A DNA stretch of 34,270 nucleotides. Source: Caballeronia turbans. GTDB lineage: Bacteria; Pseudomonadota; Gammaproteobacteria; Burkholderiales; Burkholderiaceae. The position numbers and the translations under genes are program-made. The first letter of the stretch is position 1, and each line of letters starts with the position of its first letter. Location of the stretch: positions 1-34,270 of the forward strand of contig FCOD02000048.1 of the NCBI GenBank assembly GCA_001544655.2. The letters run 5' to 3'. Of this stretch, positions 32,154 to 34,270 are shown piece by piece. The notes below the pieces were generated by a model. It was not told the origin of the DNA, searched no databases, and saw only the letters and a program-made list of their open reading frames with translations.

Positions 32154-33182
32154 ATGTCCGACGCTCATCCTGCAATCCCGTCCGATGAAACCCGCCTGGC
32201 GGCGGACATCGAGCGCCTCAAGGTCGAGTTCCCCAAGACGCGGGAGCTCTACCGTGAGGTGTGTGCGCTGCTGTTTTTCCGCTTTGGCGTCCCCCCGACG
32301 GCGAACCGCCTCTACAACCTGGTCCGGCGCGGCACCATGAGTACACCGGCGTCGGTCTTGAGCGAGTTTTGGGCGGAGTTGCGCGAGAAAAGCCGGGTGC
32401 GTATCGAGCACCCGGACTTGCCGACGGACTTGAGCGAAGCGGCGGGCGAGCTGATCGGGACGCTCTGGACTCGGGCGGCGACGTCTGCACAGGCCGAACT
32501 GACGTCCCTGCGCGACGAAGTCGAAGCGAGTCGCGCCGAGGCAGAACAAAAGGTCGTCGCCGCACGGGAAGAACTGGGTCGGACGGAAACGGCGCTGGAG
32601 CAGCGTACCGCGGCACTGCTAGCGGCCCAGGTCAAGATTCGGGAATTGGAGCGACAGCAAGCGGAAGAGGCCGCCACGCGTCAAGCGCTCGAGGCGCAGA
32701 TCAAGCGTCTAAGCGAAGAGGCCGTCGCTCGCGAGCGGGAGCGGGAGAAGGTGCGCGACACGTTCTCGCGTGATCTGGAGAAGCTTCGCGAGACCGCGAG
32801 CCGTGCCGAGGAGCGCTTACGCGCATCGGAAAAGCGGGCACTTCTCGAAATCGATCGGGAACGCAGCGCCACAGCAAAGGCTCAGAAAGAATTGGCCGAG
32901 GCGGCCAAGCGGGCAGACAAGCGAGAGGCCGAGCACCGTCGCACCGTCGAAGCGCTGCAGGAGCAGCAGGGCGACGCGCGCCATCAGACCGGGGTGCTCC
33001 AGGGCAAGCTCGCCGCGCTCGAAGCGGCTTATGCGTCACTTCAGGAACAGTTGAAGTCGCTGCGCACAGCGGCGCGGCCCTCTACGCGACGCGTGTCCAC
33101 CGCCGAAGCCAGTCCGCCAGCCAGACGAGCCGCCCGCAAGGCAGCGGCAGTCAAAACGGCGAGCGTGAAAGGTCGCCCGTAG
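32154..33182 (+). CDS. KfrA-like DNA-binding coiled-coil protein
   Basis: 342 residues. A globular N-terminal DNA-binding domain of the KfrA_N kind (about 10-120; FFRFGVPPTANRLYNLVRRG, STPASVLSEFWAELREKSRV) is followed by a very long alpha-helical coiled coil (about 115-300, Glu/Arg/Ala-rich heptads) and a basic Ala/Lys/Arg tail that could bind DNA without sequence specificity. KfrA proteins of broad-host-range plasmids bind their own promoter and contribute to segregation by forming filament-like assemblies. No parA/parB is visible in the window. ATG 32154 lies about 27 nt after the candidate -10; no strong ribosome site. Confidence 0.85.
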   Translation: MSDAHPAIPSDETRLAADIERLKVEFPKTRELYREVCALLFFRFGVPPTANRLYNLVRRGTMSTPASVLSEFWAELREKSRVRIEHPDLPTDLSEAAGELIGTLWTRAATSAQAELTSLRDEVEASRAEAEQKVVAAREELGRTETALEQRTAALLAAQVKIRELERQQAEEAATRQALEAQIKRLSEEAVAREREREKVRDTFSRDLEKLRETASRAEERLRASEKRALLEIDRERSATAKAQKELAEAAKRADKREAEHRRTVEALQEQQGDARHQTGVLQGKLAALEAAYASLQEQLKSLRTAARPSTRRVSTAEASPPARRAARKAAAVKTASVKGRP

Positions 33183-33267
33183 ATCATGATCGGATGGCGC
33201 CGGCGAGTTGTGCAGTCCACCGACCGTTGGCGCGCCAGTCGCGCCGACGGCCAAAAGGAGCGAACAG

Positions 33268-33543
33268 ATGAGAAGATCGGCAGAGAACAAGCTGCGGGTT
33301 GTAGCAGTGCGCATCGACCCCGTCATCGAACAGCGCTTGCGGGTGCTGGCAGAGGCAACGGGCCGGAAACAATCGTTCTTTCTGCAGCGAATGATCGAGG
33401 AAGGCATCGATGCGATGGAAGAAATCTGGCTGTCGCCGGACACGCTGGCGAAGGTTAGAAATGGTGCTCTGCCCGAACTGCTCGCCGCACAGAGCACCAC
33501 CTCGGATCTGTTCGATCTGGATGCGACCGACGCAGCCTCGTAG
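33268..33543 (+). CDS. ribbon-helix-helix protein, orphan antitoxin-like
   Basis: 91 residues. The strand-helix-helix fold is visible: VVAVRIDPVIEQRLRVLAEA then GRKQSFFLQRMIEEGIDAME, the CopG/RelB-like DNA-binding pattern. The C-terminal 40 residues are acidic (DLFDLDATDAAS) as in antitoxin tails, with the WLSPDTLAKVRNG segment between. ATG 33268 has AAGGAG 8 nt upstream; the frame is open further up without support. No RelE/ParE toxin follows: the next gene is HU. It could be an orphan antitoxin or a plasmid regulator. Confidence 0.75.
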   Translation: MRRSAENKLRVVAVRIDPVIEQRLRVLAEATGRKQSFFLQRMIEEGIDAMEEIWLSPDTLAKVRNGALPELLAAQSTTSDLFDLDATDAAS

Positions 33544-33615
33544 CAGCGACGGTCACCTGTTTTCGTCGCGGTTCGGTAAGATCGCGTTCGTTTTCACAGT
33601 GAGGAAGAGACTTCA

Positions 33616-33894
33616 ATGAACAAGCAGGAACTGATCGACGCCGTGGCGTCGGAGTCGGGTACGAGCAAGGTCGCGGCAGAAGAGACCATCAATGCCGTGT
33701 TTGAGACGATTTCGAAAGCAGTGGCTGCCGGTGACGCCGTTCAGCTGATCGGCTTCGGATCGTTCGGGGCCGGCGAGCGGGCCGCACGAACGGGTCGAAA
33801 TCCGCAGACCGGTGAGACGATCGAGATTGCGGCAGCCAAGACCGTCAAATTCACGGCCGGCAAGGGTTTCAAAGACGCCGTCAACCAAGCGTGA
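33616..33894 (+). CDS. HU-family nucleoid protein
   Basis: 92 residues, full HU length. [20 protein letters not shown] begins the helical dimerisation part, [20 protein letters not shown] is the family signature, and [20 protein letters not shown] forms the DNA-bending arm with the conserved Asn-Pro at its tip. ATG follows GAGGAAGAG. A dimer would bend DNA non-specifically. It is preceded by the RHH gene (72-nt gap) and converges with a small minus gene. Plasmid- or chromid-borne HU paralogues are frequent in Burkholderiaceae. Confidence 0.95.
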   Translation: MNKQELIDAVASESGTSKVAAEETINAVFETISKAVAAGDAVQLIGFGSFGAGERAARTGRNPQTGETIEIAAAKTVKFTAGKGFKDAVNQA

Positions 33895-33899
33895 ACCAA

Positions 33900-33920
33900 G
33901 GCGGCGTCAGTCATGCCGCC
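33900..33920. terminator. GC hairpin between convergent HU and small minus gene
   Basis: GGCGGC (33900-33905) pairs with GCCGCC (33915-33920) around a 9-nt loop in the 28-nt gap of two convergent genes. No T-run on either side, so a weak bidirectional terminator at best. Confidence 0.4.
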
Positions 33921-33922
33921 GC

Positions 33923-34126
33923 TTAGAAGAGCTGGTCGTCCAACGGCCGCAGATTGGTCAGCTTGACTGCCGTGAGGCGTTCGGTGCCGTCCGCGTGAAT
34001 CGACCGGATCATGATCCGTTGGCCACGCGCTTCGCCCAGCACCTCGACGATGCGGTCCTCATAGCGCATAAGCGTGCCGCGAGGCGGTTTGCGTTTCATG
34101 CGGCTGCGACCGGTCGAAGAAGGCAT
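33923..34126 (-). CDS. 67-residue basic protein of unknown function
   Basis: Small, basic and apparently beta-rich: a polar start (MPSSTGRSRMKRKPPRGTLM), then RYEDRIVEVLGEARGQRIMI and SIHADGTERLTAVKLTNLRP, ending DDQLF. The alternating pattern would suit an SH3/KOW-like small barrel, but I recognise no family. ATG 34126 and an inner ATG (34099) are both possible; neither has a clear ribosome site. Codon use and length of the clean frame support a real gene. Converges with HU. Confidence 0.55.
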   Translation of the reverse strand: MPSSTGRSRMKRKPPRGTLMRYEDRIVEVLGEARGQRIMIRSIHADGTERLTAVKLTNLRPLDDQLF

Positions 34127-34225
34127 AGGGCGTCAAAGCTCGTGCGTCGATCGCATTATGCCAATTCGCAGCGGCGATACCACATCGTTTAGTCGGCTAC
34201 GGCACAAACAGAGAGGGCAAAGGTT

Positions 34226-34270
34226 ATGCGCCGCATCGTGGTACGTTCTTCGCCGGTCCACGGACGCGGT
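34226..34270 (+). CDS. start of a probable SET-domain protein, cut by the window edge
   Basis: Fifteen codons, MRRIVVRSSPVHGRG, preceded by an AG-rich stretch (AGAGGGCAAAGG) upstream of ATG 34226. The R-x-S-x-x-x-G-x-G start is the hallmark of SET-domain proteins (protein lysine methyltransferase fold), where it is followed by V-F-A. The rest lies outside the window, so the call rests on this short motif. Confidence 0.5.
   Translation, partial: MRRIVVRSSPVHGRG

Noticed and set aside
1-34270. CRISPR arrays, tRNA or rRNA genes.
   Set aside because: No regularly spaced direct repeats and no tRNA cloverleaf or rRNA sequence recognised on either strand by eye.

Overview
The window is high-GC DNA (most coding stretches clearly above 60% G+C) with Burkholderiaceae-type proteins. 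The small secreted protein, the HU paralogue, the KfrA-like protein and the MOSC-ferredoxin reductase all point to a Paraburkholderia/Caballeronia/Burkholderia-like host. The mix of KfrA, HU, an orphan ribbon-helix-helix protein, a RES/Xre toxin-antitoxin pair and many insertion sequences suggests a megaplasmid or an accessory region of a chromid. This assignment is inference from recognised families; no database search was run.

Layout. 1-7613: a C-terminally truncated MFS transporter, a small exported protein, a RES/Xre toxin-antitoxin operon with a candidate operator, and a 1384-residue CheB-CheR-PAS-PAS-histidine kinase-receiver protein, all on the minus strand. 8063-13260: a three-level nest of insertion sequences. 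An IS66 element (8071-13252, 8-bp target duplication) was hit inside tnpB by an IS3 element (8824-11558, 4-bp duplication). That IS3 was hit inside orfB by an IS30 element (9130-10581, 3-bp duplication). All three target duplications are intact, so the order of insertion can be read directly. 13690-14059: remnant of a penicillin-acylase/AHL-acylase family gene. 14105-15859: a MOSC-ferredoxin reductase-[2Fe-2S] fusion enzyme. 16711-18749: a truncated DUF2513-like winged-helix protein and a SagB/ThcOx-type flavin oxidoreductase. 19208-20575: a second IS3 element with two frameshifts.

20868-31964 is a recombinase zone. A DUF1488 remnant abuts a 418-residue tyrosine integrase, followed by a gene-free stretch with five copies of TGTTGCG and one perfect DnaA box. 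Beyond it lies a minus-strand operon of three large, dissimilar tyrosine recombinases (int1, int2, int3), a coiled-coil protein and an unknown 164-residue protein. Junctions are very tight (+1, -1 and, after correcting one base, -8 nt), resembling Tn554-type tnpA-tnpB-tnpC modules but with an extra recombinase and an extra gene. This unit is damaged in three ways. IS66-B (27658-30861, 8-bp duplication) splits int1 just before its catalytic tyrosine. A one-base deletion cuts a cysteine-rich tail off int3. An 8-bp tandem duplication shifts the start of the last gene.

32154-34270 looks like backbone: a KfrA-like coiled-coil DNA-binding protein with palindromes upstream, an orphan RHH protein, HU, a 67-residue unknown protein, and the first 15 codons of a probable SET-domain protein cut by the window edge. 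The window as a whole records repeated transposition into what looks like a plasmid or chromid, with several genes decaying by frameshift.
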